Shown piece by piece: positions 43,045 through 50,869 of a DNA stretch of 64,000 nt. Position numbers and translations under genes: made by a program. How positions within the stretch are numbered: position 1 is the first letter of the stretch; the number at the start of each line of letters is the position of its first letter. A model generated the notes under the pieces. That model had not been told where the DNA came from, made no database searches, and was given only the letters and a program-made list of their open reading frames with translations. The stretch comes from Nonlabens dokdonensis DSW-6 (GTDB taxonomy: Bacteria > Bacteroidota > Bacteroidia > Flavobacteriales > Flavobacteriaceae), in contig NC_020156.1 in NCBI RefSeq assembly GCF_000332115.1, positions 620,001-684,000 of the forward strand. Reading direction: 5' to 3'.

Positions 43045-44154
43045 ATGAAAAAAGTATTATTTATAGATCGCGATGGTACCATCGTAAAAGAACCACCAGT
43101 AGATTATCAACTGGATAGTTATGAAAAGTTGGAATTCTTGCCTATGGCGATTACTCAGCTACATCGCATCGCTCGAGAGTTAGATTATGAACTAGTAATG
43201 GTGACTAATCAAGATGGATTAGGAACAGATAGTTTTCCTGAAGATACCTTCTGGCCTGTGCATAATTTAATGATGAATGTGCTAGAAAATGAAGGGATTA
43301 ACTTCAGTGAGATTTTAATCGATCGTTCTTTTCCTGAGCAAAATGCACCTACTCGTAAACCACAAACTGGTTTATTGACACATTATATAAAAGGCAACTA
43401 TGATCTAGAGAATAGTTTTGTAATCGGTGATCGCAATAGCGATATGCAACTGGCAAAAAATCTAGGTTGTAAAGGAATACAGCTACCATCCATTACTGAC
43501 GACTCTACTTTTGAAGACGAACTAGTAGTTCTTAAAACAAGTAGCTGGAAAGAGATTTTTGACTTTTTAAAAGGACAACCTCGCAAGGTCACGGTAAGTC
43601 GTAAAACCAATGAAACCGATATTAAAATTACATTGAATCTTGACGGTTCTGGAAACGGAAAAATAGATACCGGTTTAAAGTTTTATGATCACATGCTGGA
43701 GCAGTTGCAGCGTCACGGTTCATTAGATTTAGACATTAAAGTAAATGGCGATCTAGAAATAGATGAACATCACACTATTGAAGATACGGCGATTGCTTTG
43801 GGTGACGCTTTCGCGAAAGCGTTATCCTCAAAAAAAGGAATCAATAGATATGGCTTCTTGTTACCTATGGATGACTCGCTAGCACAGGTGGGAATAGACT
43901 TCGGCGGAAGACCATGGATCGTATGGGAAGCAGAATTTAAACGTGAATATGTGGGCGATATGCCTACAGAATTGTTCTTTCACTTCTTTAAATCATTCAG
44001 CGATGCAGCAAAATGCAACCTGAACATGAAAGTAGAAGGAGATAATGAACACCACAAAATAGAGTCGCTTTTCAAAGCATTTGCAAAAGCAATAAAAATG
44101 GCCGTAAAACAAACTGGTGATGGTAAATTACCGAGTACAAAAGGAACACTATGA
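43045..44154 (+). CDS. hisB: bifunctional histidinol-phosphatase/imidazoleglycerol-phosphate dehydratase
   Basis: A 369-residue fusion enzyme. The N-terminal HAD phosphatase has the nucleophile Asp in 'FIDRDGTIV', 'MVTNQDG' and '[12 protein letters not shown]'. The C-terminal dehydratase (from about 180) has the metal-binding '[17 protein letters not shown]', '[14 protein letters not shown]' and '[16 protein letters not shown]'. Both catalytic sets look complete. A palindrome copy gives AFAKA at residues 255-259, where many HisB proteins naturally read a similar A-x-x-x-A helix. Overlaps hisH by ATGA. Confidence 0.96.
   Translation: MKKVLFIDRDGTIVKEPPVDYQLDSYEKLEFLPMAITQLHRIARELDYELVMVTNQDGLGTDSFPEDTFWPVHNLMMNVLENEGINFSEILIDRSFPEQNAPTRKPQTGLLTHYIKGNYDLENSFVIGDRNSDMQLAKNLGCKGIQLPSITDDSTFEDELVVLKTSSWKEIFDFLKGQPRKVTVSRKTNETDIKITLNLDGSGNGKIDTGLKFYDHMLEQLQRHGSLDLDIKVNGDLEIDEHHTIEDTAIALGDAFAKALSSKKGINRYGFLLPMDDSLAQVGIDFGGRPWIVWEAEFKREYVGDMPTELFFHFFKSFSDAAKCNLNMKVEGDNEHHKIESLFKAFAKAIKMAVKQTGDGKLPSTKGTL
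43806..43821. repeat. 16-bp palindrome (copy 17)
   Basis: Perfect copy in hisB, read AFAKA at residues 255-259 directly after the metal-binding helix. Confidence 0.95.
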
Positions 44155-44777
44155 TTGCGATTGTAAAATATAACGCAGGTAATATAGGCAGTGTCACTAA
44201 TGCGCTCAACAGACTAGGAATAGAAAATAAAGTTACTGACGATCCTGAAGAATTAAAGGCGGCTGATAAAGTTATTTTCCCTGGTGTAGGAGAAGCTGGT
44301 ACCGCGATGAACTATTTGCGTGAACGTGGATTAGATCAAGTCATAAAAGAATTGAAACAGCCTGTACTAGGAATATGCTTAGGAATGCAACTCATGTGCA
44401 GCCATAGTGAAGAAGGTGATACAGAATGTCTAGGGATTTTTGACACTACCGTAAAGAAATTTCCGGTAACTGAAGGAATGAAAGTACCTCATATGGGATG
44501 GAATTCTTTGAGTTATGAGTTAGGCGTTCAGAGTTCAGAGTCATTCTTAACTCATAATTCTGAACTCTTAACTAATTTGCAGCCTGAATCAGACGTTTAT
44601 TATGTACACTCGTACTATGCTGAAGTTTGTAAGGATACAGTTGCGGCTTGTGATTATATTTTACCTTTCAGTAGTGTGTTGCAAAAAGACAATTTTTATG
44701 CAACACAATTTCATCCTGAGAAAAGTGCTGGTGTTGGTGAGGAGATATTGAAGAATTTTTTAAAAATTCCTGCGTAG
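44151..44777 (+). CDS. hisH: imidazole glycerol phosphate synthase, glutaminase subunit, with a repeat insertion
   Basis: A 208-residue class I glutaminase that feeds ammonia to HisF. The nucleophile Cys is in [11 protein letters not shown], and His/Glu in '[11 protein letters not shown]'. Between 'VPHMGWN' and 'VYYVHSYY' the protein carries a longer, low-similarity loop ([20 protein letters not shown]) encoded by an inverted-repeat element at 44511. The C terminus (LKIPA) and stop are supplied by a second repeat at 44763. The core seems intact. Confidence 0.93.
   Translation: MIAIVKYNAGNIGSVTNALNRLGIENKVTDDPEELKAADKVIFPGVGEAGTAMNYLRERGLDQVIKELKQPVLGICLGMQLMCSHSEEGDTECLGIFDTTVKKFPVTEGMKVPHMGWNSLSYELGVQSSESFLTHNSELLTNLQPESDVYYVHSYYAEVCKDTVAACDYILPFSSVLQKDNFYATQFHPEKSAGVGEEILKNFLKIPA
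44511..44573. repeat. inverted-repeat element in frame within hisH
   Basis: TTATGAGTTA (44513) pairs with TAACTCATAA (44549), and GTTCAGA with TCTGAAC. About 63 bp, read in frame as about 21 residues of the extra hisH loop. Sequence is unrelated to the CCCTTCC/GTCCGCAGGAC family. Confidence 0.75.
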
Positions 44778-44800
44778 GCAGGAATCTAGCTGGTTAATTA
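44763..44800. repeat. hairpin repeat at the hisH 3' end
   Basis: AAATTCCTGCG-TAG-GCAGGAAT followed by CTAGCTGGTTAATTAA, the same extended unit as at 42698. The hairpin loop contains the hisH stop codon. Confidence 0.85.
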
Positions 44801-44825
44801 ACTGGCAACTGAAACAAATACAAAC

Positions 44826-44850
44826 CGATTCTGCTAAGCAGCGGAATGAC
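44826..44850. repeat. short hairpin repeat, GATTCTGC variant
   Basis: GATTCTGCT-AAG-CAGCGGAATG: variant of the same family, in the 134-bp hisH-hisA gap. Confidence 0.65.
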
Positions 44851-44878
44851 AAATAAATTAATTGTAGGTGAAGGATGC

Positions 44879-44904
44879 AAAGAGATTCCTGCCTGCGCAG
44901 GAAT
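44879..44904. repeat. short hairpin repeat before hisA
   Basis: AAGAGATTCCTGCCTGCGCA then GGAAT, 7 bp before the hisA start codon. Confidence 0.85.
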
Positions 44905-44911
44905 TTGGCTT

Positions 44912-45700
44912 ATGAGAATTATACCAGCAATAGATATTATAGACGGTAAATGTGTACGTCTATCACAAGGCGATTACAACCAAAAAACGGTTTATAATGA
45001 AGACCCACTAGAAGTTGCAAAAGAATTTGAAGCAAATGGAATAAAGCACTTGCACTTAGTAGATCTAGATGGAGCAAAAAGCAGCCATGTGGTGAACTGG
45101 AAAGTGCTGGAGCGCATCGCTGGACAGACAGGTTTGCATGTTGATTTTGGCGGTGGAGTGAAAACTGACGAAGACATAAAAGTCGTATTTGAAAGTGGTG
45201 CAAAACAAGTTACTGGCGGTAGTATCGCTGTAAAAGATGCTGCAACTTTTGAAGGTTGGATTTCTAGATATGGTACTGATAAGATCATCCTAGGAGCAGA
45301 TGCTAAGGATGGAATGATCGCCACACACGGCTGGCTAGAAAGTAGCGAGTTAGAGGTGATAGAATTCATCAAAGAATGGAATAAAAAAGGAATCGAGTAT
45401 GTGATTTGTACCGATATTGCAAAAGACGGTATGCTTGCTGGAACTAGTAATGAGTTGTATAAGGAGATTCTAAGCCAACCCTTAATCCCTTCCAGAGGAA
45501 GGGAAACTAAGAATGGAAATCCTTTCCCTATTGGGGAAATGTCCGCAGGACAATGGGGCTTAAAATTAATCGCATCTGGTGGTGTTGCTGTCATAGAAGA
45601 CCTATACCGCTTGCGCGAAATGGGTTGTGAAGGAGCTATTGTGGGAAAAGCATTTTATGAAGGTAGAATTACATTTAAAGAATTGAGAGAATTTGTATAG
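44912..45700 (+). CDS. hisA: ProFAR isomerase HisA with an in-frame repeat insertion
   Basis: 262 residues versus about 240-245 normally. Start ATG 44912 ([20 protein letters not shown]) is the conserved one; the in-frame ATG at 44846 reads through repeats. The TIM barrel has the catalytic Asp in '[13 protein letters not shown]' and '[14 protein letters not shown]', phosphate sites '[10 protein letters not shown]' and '[13 protein letters not shown]'. Between LYKEI and LKLIASGG the element at 45475 adds about 28 residues (LIPSRGR...[10 protein letters not shown]), in the loop before barrel strand 7. The gene is still an open frame, so the insertion seems tolerated. Confidence 0.94.
   Translation: MRIIPAIDIIDGKCVRLSQGDYNQKTVYNEDPLEVAKEFEANGIKHLHLVDLDGAKSSHVVNWKVLERIAGQTGLHVDFGGGVKTDEDIKVVFESGAKQVTGGSIAVKDAATFEGWISRYGTDKIILGADAKDGMIATHGWLESSELEVIEFIKEWNKKGIEYVICTDIAKDGMLAGTSNELYKEILSQPLIPSRGRETKNGNPFPIGEMSAGQWGLKLIASGGVAVIEDLYRLREMGCEGAIVGKAFYEGRITFKELREFV
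45475..45561 (+). mobile_element. nuclease-less element in frame within hisA (copy C)
   Basis: About 87 bp: AACCCTTAATCCCTTCC-AGA-GGAAGGG, a 22-bp link with a partial repeat (GGAAATCCTTTCCCTATT), GGGGAAA, TGTCCGCAGGACA, ATGGGGCTT. The ends match the 41007 and 41587 copies. Read in frame. Confidence 0.8.
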
Positions 45701-46238
45701 TGAACGATTAACTTACAAGCTTTTAGAGATAAGCGATTTAGAAGAGTTACATGAGCTGAATTTAATACCTGAGGTAGATCAATTCAACACTATGGGATTA
45801 CCTGATAGTATTCAAGTAACTAAAGATTTACTAGATGCAAAAATCGAGGATCATCAACAAGAAAACATTAGTAAGCTCACCTATTCCATTCGGTTAACAG
45901 ATAATAGTGAATTTATAGGTATCTCTGGTATTTTATTTGGTCAACCTAAGTATAAAAAAGCAGAGCTTTGGATGAAGTTTAATCCTAAGTTTTGGAATCA
46001 AGGTTATGCTACTGAAACAATAACTCGATTATTAAAAGCTTGTTTTGAAGAGTATCAACTTCATAGAGTTGAAGCAGGTTGCGCTATTGAAAATCATGCA
46101 TCAAAAAAAGTTCTTGAAAAATGTGGCTTTGTGGTAGAAGGAGTTCAAAGAAAAAACTTGCCTTTAAAAACCGGATGGAGCGATAATTATGAGTTTGGGA
46201 TATTGGAAGAAGAATATTTAGATAAAAATCGAGATTAA
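45693..46238 (+). CDS. GNAT family N-acetyltransferase (RimJ/RimL-like)
   Basis: A 181-residue protein with a TTG start overlapping the hisA end by 8 bp. '[19 protein letters not shown]' is the usual RimJ/RimL N terminus; '[20 protein letters not shown]' holds the acetyl-CoA binding motif A (here NQGYATE), followed by '[27 protein letters not shown]'. Likely acetylates a protein N terminus or a small molecule. It is inserted between hisA and hisF with no evident link to histidine synthesis. Confidence 0.85.
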   Translation: MYSERLTYKLLEISDLEELHELNLIPEVDQFNTMGLPDSIQVTKDLLDAKIEDHQQENISKLTYSIRLTDNSEFIGISGILFGQPKYKKAELWMKFNPKFWNQGYATETITRLLKACFEEYQLHRVEAGCAIENHASKKVLEKCGFVVEGVQRKNLPLKTGWSDNYEFGILEEEYLDKNRD

Positions 46239-46247
46239 TTTATAGCG

Positions 46248-46267
46248 AAGCCGCTCTGCAGCGGCTT
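46248..46267. repeat. inverted repeat before hisF
   Basis: AAGCCGCT-CTGC-AGCGGCTT, a perfect 8-bp stem, 6 bp upstream of the hisF ATG. No T run. Confidence 0.65.
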
Positions 46268-46273
46268 GACCAT

Positions 46274-47092
46274 ATGAGTTTAAAAAAAAGAATTATACCA
46301 TGCCTTGATATTAAGGATGGACGTACGGTAAAAGGAATTAACTTTGTTGGATTGCGAGATGCTGGTGATCCTGTAGAACTTGCAAAGCAATATGCTGCTC
46401 AAGGTGCTGACGAGTTGTGTTTTCTAGATATTACAGCAACTATAGAGAAGCGTGACACTTTAGTACCGCTAGTTCGTGAAATCGCTGCTGTTTTAAATAT
46501 TCCATTTACTGTAGGTGGCGGAATTAACGACGTAGCTCTTGCCAAAGAAATCATTAAAGCTGGTGCTGATAAAATAGCTATCAATAGTGCTGCCGTAAAA
46601 AGACCAGAACTAATTAGTGAACTCGCTGCGGAGCTGGGCAGTCAGTGTGTAGTTGTTGCGGTGGATACGAAGAAAAAACAAAATCAAAACGAAAAACAAA
46701 ATCAAGACATAACCTTCGATGAGATTTCGCATCAAGTGCGGAATAAAGTCTTCGTAGCTGGTGGACGTGTAGAGACAGAACTAGAAACCATTTCTTGGTG
46801 TCAAGAAATTGAACGATTAGGTGCTGGAGAAATCTTGCTTACCAGTATGGATCATGATGGTACAAAAAATGGTTTTGCTCTAGAACTTACAGATACTATT
46901 TCGAGAAAATTGAGTATTCCGATCATTGCATCAGGTGGTGGAGGAACAAGTGCTCATTTTACAGATTTATTTAAAGACACAGAAGCGAGTGCTGGACTTG
47001 CAGCGAGTATATTTCATTTTGGAGAATTGCCCATTCCGGAATTGAAAAAGCAGCTCGCAGACAAAGGTGTTTCTATACGTACTTTAATTTAA
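46274..47092 (+). CDS. hisF: imidazole glycerol phosphate synthase, cyclase subunit, with an extra loop
   Basis: 272 residues, about 20 more than usual. A TIM barrel that closes the imidazole ring using HisH ammonia: catalytic Asp in '[16 protein letters not shown]' and '[13 protein letters not shown]', phosphate sites 'FTVGGGIND' and 'IIASGGGG'. After '[10 protein letters not shown]' an Asn/Gln/Lys-rich stretch and [14 protein letters not shown] precede '[11 protein letters not shown]'; the latter part is encoded by a hairpin repeat. The extra residues fall in the long loop after barrel strand 5, away from the catalytic residues. Confidence 0.94.
   Translation: MSLKKRIIPCLDIKDGRTVKGINFVGLRDAGDPVELAKQYAAQGADELCFLDITATIEKRDTLVPLVREIAAVLNIPFTVGGGINDVALAKEIIKAGADKIAINSAAVKRPELISELAAELGSQCVVVAVDTKKKQNQNEKQNQDITFDEISHQVRNKVFVAGGRVETELETISWCQEIERLGAGEILLTSMDHDGTKNGFALELTDTISRKLSIPIIASGGGGTSAHFTDLFKDTEASAGLAASIFHFGELPIPELKKQLADKGVSIRTLI
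46713..46746. repeat. hairpin repeat in frame within hisF
   Basis: CTTCGATGAGATTTCGCATC then AAGTGCGGAATAA; arms ATTTCGCA/TGCGGAAT (one G-T pair). The frame GAGATT...GGAAT is that of the ATTCCTGC family. Read [11 protein letters not shown]. Confidence 0.65.
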
Positions 47093-47125
47093 TTTAATAC
47101 GTATATTTGTAAAAAGTACTTTATA

Positions 47126-47419
47126 ATGGATGCAAAACTTACTTTAAAACTGGATAAAGAGATCATTGAACTTGCTAAGCAATATGTCAAGGAAAATGGC
47201 ACTAGTTTATCTAAGTTTATTGAAGAAATGTTACGCACAAAAATAACTGAGGAAGGAATGAATAAATATGATATACCTATTCATCCTCTATTAAAGGCTA
47301 TGGAGACAGGTACAGATTATTTTGAAAAAAGCAACATTTCTATCAAATCTCCTAAAGAAGAAAGAAATGAAATTCATGAAGAACGCTTGAAAAAATACTT
47401 AAATCTAGATAAGCAATGA
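47126..47419 (+). CDS. probable antitoxin (DUF6364-like, ribbon-helix-helix type)
   Basis: A 97-residue protein beginning MDAKLTLKLDKEIIELAKQY, then 'TSLSKFIEEMLRTKI': the short strand plus two helices of ribbon-helix-helix or DUF6364 antitoxins, followed by a charged C-terminal tail that would bind the toxin. It overlaps the PIN-domain gene by 4 bp, the usual order and spacing of a VapBC-like pair. It would bind operator DNA and neutralise the toxin. Located between hisF and hisIE. Confidence 0.75.
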   Translation: MDAKLTLKLDKEIIELAKQYVKENGTSLSKFIEEMLRTKITEEGMNKYDIPIHPLLKAMETGTDYFEKSNISIKSPKEERNEIHEERLKKYLNLDKQ

Positions 47420-47832
47420 AATTGTTTATAGACGCTAACATATTAATAGATATTTTAACTGAACGTAAACCATTTTATAACAGTGCCACTGCATTTGTAA
47501 CCTTTTGCTTAGAAAATAACTATGAAATGGTAACCAATACATTATGTATTTCCAACACCTATTATCTTGGTCAGCAAATTATTAGAAATCAAAATATAAC
47601 CAAGAAAAAGATAGAAAGTATCAACTCTTTTTGTAAAGTAGAAGATATGACTCAAAATCAATTAGACACCTCATTTCAATCTGGCTTTGTAGATTTTGAA
47701 GATGCATTGCATAATGCTTGTGCGATTGAAAATCAATGCACGCACATCATAACTAGAGACAAAAAAGGATTTAAAAAATCTTACCTCAAAGTATTAACAC
47801 CAACACTATTTTTAACGCAATATGACTCCTAA
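47416..47832 (+). CDS. PIN-domain toxin (VapC-like ribonuclease)
   Basis: A 138-residue PIN domain: Asp in 'KLFIDANILIDILTER' (about residue 5), acidic residues in 'FVDFEDALHNACAI' (about 93-98), and Asp in 'HIITRDKKGF' (about 114), which together bind Mg2+ in PIN ribonucleases. It overlaps its antitoxin by 4 bp and hisIE by 11 bp, so toxin, antitoxin and hisIE are probably on one mRNA. Target RNA unknown. Confidence 0.82.
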   Translation: MKLFIDANILIDILTERKPFYNSATAFVTFCLENNYEMVTNTLCISNTYYLGQQIIRNQNITKKKIESINSFCKVEDMTQNQLDTSFQSGFVDFEDALHNACAIENQCTHIITRDKKGFKKSYLKVLTPTLFLTQYDS

Positions 47833-48436
47833 ATTCAATAAGAACAACGATAATTTACTACCTGTAATCATACAAGATGCAACTAGCAAAGAAGTATTGA
47901 TGCTAGGTTATATGAATCAAGAGGCATTTGAAAAAACTCAAGCAGAAAATAGAGTGACTTTTTACTCACGTAGCAAACAACGACTTTGGACTAAAGGAGA
48001 ATCTTCTCATAATTTTTTGGATGTGGTAGCTATAAAAATCGATTGTGATCAGGATACCATTCTTATAAAAGCAAATGCACATGGACCTACTTGTCATACT
48101 GGTAAGGTAAGTTGTTTTGATGATGGTGATGAGTCTCGCTTTCGCGAAAGCGAGAACAATTTTACTATTAACGATCTTGAAAAAACTATTCACCAGCGTA
48201 TTGACGATCAAGTAGAAGGTTCTTACACCTATTCATTAATCCAAAAAGGAATTAATAAAGTAGCTCAAAAAGTAGGTGAAGAAGCAGTAGAAACGGTAAT
48301 CGATGCTATAAATGGTAGAGAAGAAGACTTTATTTATGAAGCTGGTGATCTAATGTATCACTACCTAGTATTACTTAAAGCAAAAGGCTACTCATTAAGC
48401 GATATTGAGAAAGAACTTGCTAAAAGGCATCAATAA
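47822..48436 (+). CDS. hisIE: bifunctional phosphoribosyl-AMP cyclohydrolase/phosphoribosyl-ATP pyrophosphatase
   Basis: A 204-residue fusion of HisI (1 to about 105) and HisE (about 112-204), steps 2 and 3 of histidine synthesis. HisI motifs: 'LMLGYMNQEAF', 'FYSRSKQRLWTKGESS', metal-binding 'DCDQDTILIKANAHGPTCHTG'. HisE: 'QVEGSYTYSLIQKGINKVAQ', 'KVGEEAVETVIDA' and 'EAGDLMYHYLVLL'. A palindrome copy encodes RFRES at residues 106-110 in the linker between the two domains. The start overlaps the PIN toxin gene. The last gene of the his operon. Confidence 0.96.
   Translation: MTPKFNKNNDNLLPVIIQDATSKEVLMLGYMNQEAFEKTQAENRVTFYSRSKQRLWTKGESSHNFLDVVAIKIDCDQDTILIKANAHGPTCHTGKVSCFDDGDESRFRESENNFTINDLEKTIHQRIDDQVEGSYTYSLIQKGINKVAQKVGEEAVETVIDAINGREEDFIYEAGDLMYHYLVLLKAKGYSLSDIEKELAKRHQ
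48137..48152. repeat. 16-bp palindrome (copy 18)
   Basis: Perfect copy at the HisI-HisE domain boundary, read RFRES at residues 106-110; symmetry extends to TCTCGCTTTCGCGAAAGCGA. Confidence 0.95.
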
Positions 48437-48439
48437 ATA

Positions 48440-48468
48440 AAACCGCAAGTCCCCTAAACTTGCGGTTT
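48440..48468. terminator. hairpin terminator after the his operon
   Basis: Perfect stem AAACCGCAAGT/ACTTGCGGTTT with a 7-nt loop, 3 bp after the hisIE stop. The T tract is weak on the plus strand; it may act in both directions, since the next gene is convergent. Confidence 0.7.
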
Positions 48469-48504
48469 ATGAAATCAAGGCTTTACTTGATTCCCACTTA
48501 ATAA

Positions 48505-49593
48505 TTACTTCACTTTTGAGTATTTCTCAAACATATAATTCAATTGATCATCTATAAAAGTTTTGCCGGATAGGTAAAGAGCATTTGCAAATTTGTCAGG
48601 ATCTACCGCAACCATTTTGGCATTTTCTGATATGGTGCTTTCCCAGTAAGTGACTGTATAAATATTCCCTACATCATACGATTGAGAAGCTTCACCTCTA
48701 TTGTAGCTTTCTACTTTAGTATCTTCTATGACGCCTTCAATCGTTAGAGGTTTTTTAAGATATCCTTTCCAGACTGTTTTTCTTAATCCTGAGCCTTGAG
48801 ATAGGTTAAAATCTGTTTCTAAATTATAAACATCTTCTGCACCTTTAAATCTTATACCTTTTTTCTTAGGTGCTGTAATAGCTTTAGAACCTAAAGTCAA
48901 ATTAGTTTTTATACGAGCGTTTGCTCCTCCTAAACTTTTTAACCACGATCCACCTGTTTCACTCCAGCTCATAACTAAATTGATATCTAAAACGATGGCG
49001 TCGTTTATTTCTTTAGAAAGTGCATTATTACCGCCAGAAACTGCTTTCCCAACAGCTTTAAAACCAGAGAACAATCCGCTTTTTTTGGACGAAGTCCCTT
49101 CAGCATCCTTAACACTTGCGTACCCTTTAAAATTAGTAGGGATAATTTCTAGCATTCCAGGATTAGCACTTTCTCTTAAAACTGGTCCATTAAGCGGAAT
49201 TGCTTTTTTATAAAATTTAGTATCCTTTACAGCGTCTGCTTCTAAGATGGTAAAACCTTTACTTTCTAGGTCGGCTACTAATTCCTTATACAACTGATCT
49301 ACTTTTTCCTGTAATTTAATAGCATCTACGCCACTTAATCCAAGTGCTGCGTTAGCTTTGGCTTCACCTCTTCCTTTACCTCTAAACTCGCGTTTTGCCT
49401 TGTAATCTGTATCTTCTCTGTATATTTCTACAAGAACATTAAAGTTAGAGATGTACACTTCTTTGGAGGCTTTCTTTTTAGGGTTTTGTCCTGAGTTAGC
49501 TACTTTGGATTTTAATTCTCCTAAGTTCTGTGATTTTGCAAACAGGCCAAAAGCTAAAAAGGCCAAAACGCAAATCGTTATTTTTTTAGTCAT
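48505..49593 (-). CDS. secreted hypothetical protein, predicted member of the CAATTG regulon
   Basis: A 362-residue protein with a signal peptide ending near LFAKSQ. Contents: a predicted beta-rich domain from 'KEVYISNFNVLVEIYREDTDYKAKREFRG', a helix-rich segment, and 'DAIVLDINLVMSWSETGGSW' resembling lipid- or outer-membrane-associated domains, but no family is recognised. Its promoter region carries the 20-bp CAATTG palindrome at the same distance from the -7 element as two genes of the two-component locus 10-13 kb away, so it may be controlled by the same regulator. Function unknown. Confidence 0.65.
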   Translation of the reverse strand: MTKKITICVLAFLAFGLFAKSQNLGELKSKVANSGQNPKKKASKEVYISNFNVLVEIYREDTDYKAKREFRGKGRGEAKANAALGLSGVDAIKLQEKVDQLYKELVADLESKGFTILEADAVKDTKFYKKAIPLNGPVLRESANPGMLEIIPTNFKGYASVKDAEGTSSKKSGLFSGFKAVGKAVSGGNNALSKEINDAIVLDINLVMSWSETGGSWLKSLGGANARIKTNLTLGSKAITAPKKKGIRFKGAEDVYNLETDFNLSQGSGLRKTVWKGYLKKPLTIEGVIEDTKVESYNRGEASQSYDVGNIYTVTYWESTISENAKMVAVDPDKFANALYLSGKTFIDDQLNYMFEKYSKVK

Positions 49594-49629
49594 CTTTTCA
49601 TGTTTTAAATGGAACGTCTATTAATAACT

Positions 49630-49637
49630 CAAAGATG
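49630..49637 (-). promoter_or_regulatory. presumed -7 element (CATCTTTG, minus strand)
   Basis: One mismatch to TAnnTTTG. Separated by exactly 21 bp from the operator at 49659. Confidence 0.45.
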
Positions 49638-49658
49638 TAGATGAAAAAACTCTCTTGT

Positions 49659-49678
49659 AATAGGTCAATTGCCGTATT
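49659..49678. promoter_or_regulatory. operator-like palindrome AATAGGTCAATTGCCGTATT (site 1)
   Basis: A 20-bp palindrome matching 8 of 10 positions between half-sites. Same core (CAATTG with GG/CC flanks) as the sites at 59969 and 62584. Confidence 0.7.
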
Positions 49679-49753
49679 ATAAAGTAATTCTAATTAACTC
49701 CTTATTAACCCTAAAGAGAGCCTTGTGTAATACCTTTAAAATAAAAACTAATT

Positions 49754-50869
49754 ATGAGCAAAGACCAAGCATTATTACAACCCATAACTATAGGAGCAGT
49801 AGAATTAAAGAATAGAGTTATTATGGCTCCTATGACTAGATGTAGAGCGACTAACGAACATCAAGCTCCAGATCAAAAACATATTGATTATTACACACAA
49901 CGCGCAGGTGCTGGTTTAATAATAACAGAAGGAAGTGAAGTTTCAGAAAAAGCTAGAGGTTATCCTTTTGTAGCAGGAATCTTTAATGACGCACAAGTAG
50001 AAGGCTGGAAAAAAGTAGTAGAAAGCGTCCATGAAGCTGATGGTAAAATATTTCTCCAACTATGGCATGTAGGCCGCACTTCCCTACCAGACTATCATGA
50101 TGGACAACTACCATGGGCACCAAGTGCTGTTAATCCTGAAACAGAGTTAAGAAACGCCTACGGAGAAAAGAAAAAGACAGAGGTCCCTCATGAGATGACT
50201 GTAGAAGAAATTAAGCAAACTGTAAAAGAATTTGGTCATGCTGCTGCAAATGCTAAAAAAGCGGGATTTGATGGAGTTGAAATCCATAGTTCTAACGGTT
50301 ATTTAATCCATCAATTTTTTAATAATCAATCTAACTTAAGAACAGATGATTATGGTGGAAGCAATGAAAACAAAGTTCGTTTTTTCTTCGAAGTTTTAGA
50401 AGCGGTAAAAGAATCTTTTCCAGAAAACAGAATAGGTTGCAGATTGAATCCATCTTTACACGGTGTTTTTGGAATTGAAGGAACACCAGATACGATTCCG
50501 TTTTTTGATTATCTTGTAAACAAATTAAACGATCACGATCTCGCTTATGTTCATTTATCAGAACCTTTTACAGATGTAAGTGGTGTCAACTTTTTAGAAT
50601 CAGATATTGCCAAACATTACCGTCCTATTTACAAAGGAAATTTAATGATCAATAATGAATTTGATCGCGAGTCAGGTAATCAAGTGATTGAAGATGGTCA
50701 TGCAGATTTAGTCGCCTATGGAAAGTTATTTATCTCAAATCCAGATCTAGCACATAGATTTGAGTTAAAAGCAGAAACTGCAGACTGGAATCAAGAAACT
50801 TTTTATTCACAAGGCCGTGAAGGTTATACAGACTATCCTACTTTAGAAGAAGAAAAAGCTAAGAACTAA
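49754..50869 (+). CDS. Old Yellow Enzyme family alkene reductase
   Basis: A 371-residue FMN-dependent ene-reductase. 'NRVIMAPMTRCRAT', 'LQLWHVGRTSLPDYHDG', the substrate-binding pair in 'GVEIHSSNGYLIHQFFNN' (His and Asn) and 'RTDDYGGSNENKVRFFFE' are typical of the NemA/OYE class; 'DLVAYGKLFISNPDL' closes the barrel. It probably reduces activated C=C bonds or detoxifies reactive electrophiles. It is convergent with a TetR gene (overlap 11 bp) that could regulate it, although the usual arrangement is divergent. Confidence 0.92.
   Translation: MSKDQALLQPITIGAVELKNRVIMAPMTRCRATNEHQAPDQKHIDYYTQRAGAGLIITEGSEVSEKARGYPFVAGIFNDAQVEGWKKVVESVHEADGKIFLQLWHVGRTSLPDYHDGQLPWAPSAVNPETELRNAYGEKKKTEVPHEMTVEEIKQTVKEFGHAAANAKKAGFDGVEIHSSNGYLIHQFFNNQSNLRTDDYGGSNENKVRFFFEVLEAVKESFPENRIGCRLNPSLHGVFGIEGTPDTIPFFDYLVNKLNDHDLAYVHLSEPFTDVSGVNFLESDIAKHYRPIYKGNLMINNEFDRESGNQVIEDGHADLVAYGKLFISNPDLAHRFELKAETADWNQETFYSQGREGYTDYPTLEEEKAKN

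Noticed and set aside
44846..44911. hisA starting at 44846
   Set aside because: The extra 22 residues are encoded by hairpin repeats; [10 protein letters not shown] at 44912 is the conserved start.
41007..45561. Classical insertion sequence or prophage in the his operon
   Set aside because: No transposase, integrase or terminal inverted repeats of IS type; only hairpin ends and a DUF559 frame.
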